Shown here: piece by piece, positions 6,204 through 6,418 of the stretch | Numbering within the stretch: position 1 is the stretch's first letter | How the letters are laid out: each line of letters opens with the position of its first letter | From: Thermoplasmata archaeon | GTDB lineage: Archaea; Thermoplasmatota; Thermoplasmata; UBA10834 | NCBI GenBank assembly: GCA_025457845.1 | Contig: JALOTO010000087.1 | Coordinates: 1 to 6,418, forward strand | Length of the DNA: 6,418 bases | Direction of reading: 5' to 3' | Notes under the pieces: model-generated | Databases searched by the model: none | The model's input: only the letters and a program-made list of their open reading frames with translations | What the model was told of the DNA's origin: nothing | Program-made: the position numbers and the translations under genes

Positions 6204-6418
6204 ATGGACGCCGCCGTACGGTCTGTCATCGTGATGGCGGCCATGATGGTCGTCGCCCAGATCGGCGCGCTCCTCATGGTCGGATCAGTGCTCGACGAGG
6301 AGTACCAGGCCTTCGAGGACCCCAACGACCCGCTCATCCCAGTCTACTACGCGATCGCGATGGTCCTGTTTACATTCGCCATATTATATATAATAAAGAA
6401 GAAACGAGAGGACGTAGT
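6204..6418 (+). CDS. Probable presenilin-like A22-family intramembrane protease, N-terminal part (3'-truncated)
   Basis: The window holds 71 complete codons with no stop. The protein starts with a hydrophobic segment about residues 5-30 (transmembrane helix 1), a short acidic loop with AFEDPNDP (36-43), a second hydrophobic segment about 46-64 and a basic KKKR stop-transfer stretch at 65-68. This layout, with a phenylalanine-acidic-x-Pro loop between helices 1 and 2, resembles the N-terminus of archaeal presenilin / signal-peptide-peptidase homologues (for example the Methanoculleus protein, which I recall as having FENPSS in this loop). Those enzymes are membrane aspartyl proteases that cut transmembrane helices. 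The catalytic aspartates lie in later helices (YD and GxGD), beyond the window, so the call is inferred from the N-terminus only; another small membrane protein family is possible. The ATG at 6204 is supported by the upstream TATA element. Codons near 6373-6400 are unusually AT-rich. Confidence 0.6.
   Translation, partial: MDAAVRSVIVMAAMMVVAQIGALLMVGSVLDEEYQAFEDPNDPLIPVYYAIAMVLFTFAILYIIKKKREDV

Noticed and set aside
6128..6337. A 69-codon minus-strand frame over the protease start
   Set aside because: It overlaps both divergent promoters and is antisense to a convincing membrane protein start.

Overview
The window looks like chromosomal DNA from a GC-rich archaeon. The clearest evidence is an archaeal-type translation initiation factor 2 beta subunit with a C-terminal TRAM domain. 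Supporting evidence is the start of what looks like an archaeal presenilin-like (A22) membrane protease, TATA-type promoters about 26 nt upstream of start codons, and a histidine kinase with an archaeal-style 'HDINN' phosphoacceptor box. Together these suggest a euryarchaeal or Thermoplasmatota-like lineage (Methanomassiliicoccales-type relatives are possible). That placement is inferred from protein character only.

Layout, left to right. (1) Positions 1-760, + strand: C-terminal glutaminase half of CTP synthase, cut by the left window edge. (2) 4415-732, - strand: a 1227-residue soluble multi-sensor histidine kinase (PAS-PAS-coiled coil-four GAF-like modules-DHp-HATPase) whose 3' end overlaps the CTP synthase 3' end by 29 bp. 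(3) 4416-4577: a divergent intergenic promoter region with one TATA element per direction. (4) 4578-5207, + strand: aIF2 beta with zinc ribbon and TRAM domain. (5) 6110-5208, - strand: a PhzF-family isomerase-like protein, convergent with aIF2 beta, the two stop codons abutting in the palindrome TGATCA. (6) 6111-6203: a second divergent promoter region with a perfect 9-1-9 bp palindrome exactly midway between the two TATA boxes. (7) 6204 to the right edge, + strand: the N-terminal 71 codons of the probable A22 protease.

The genes do not form an obvious operon or pathway. Every adjacent pair is convergent or divergent, so each gene seems to be transcribed separately. CTP synthase and aIF2 beta are housekeeping functions. 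The kinase is an orphan, with no response regulator in view. The PhzF-like and protease genes share a promoter region and may share a regulator.

I found no RNA gene, CRISPR array, insertion sequence or clearly new multi-gene system. The points most worth checking are the symmetric palindrome at 6146-6164, the unusual start region of the kinase (an 8-codon ATG reading frame ending across the GTG start), the missing catalytic glutamate in the PhzF-like protein, and the cysteine cluster in the first PAS domain of the kinase.
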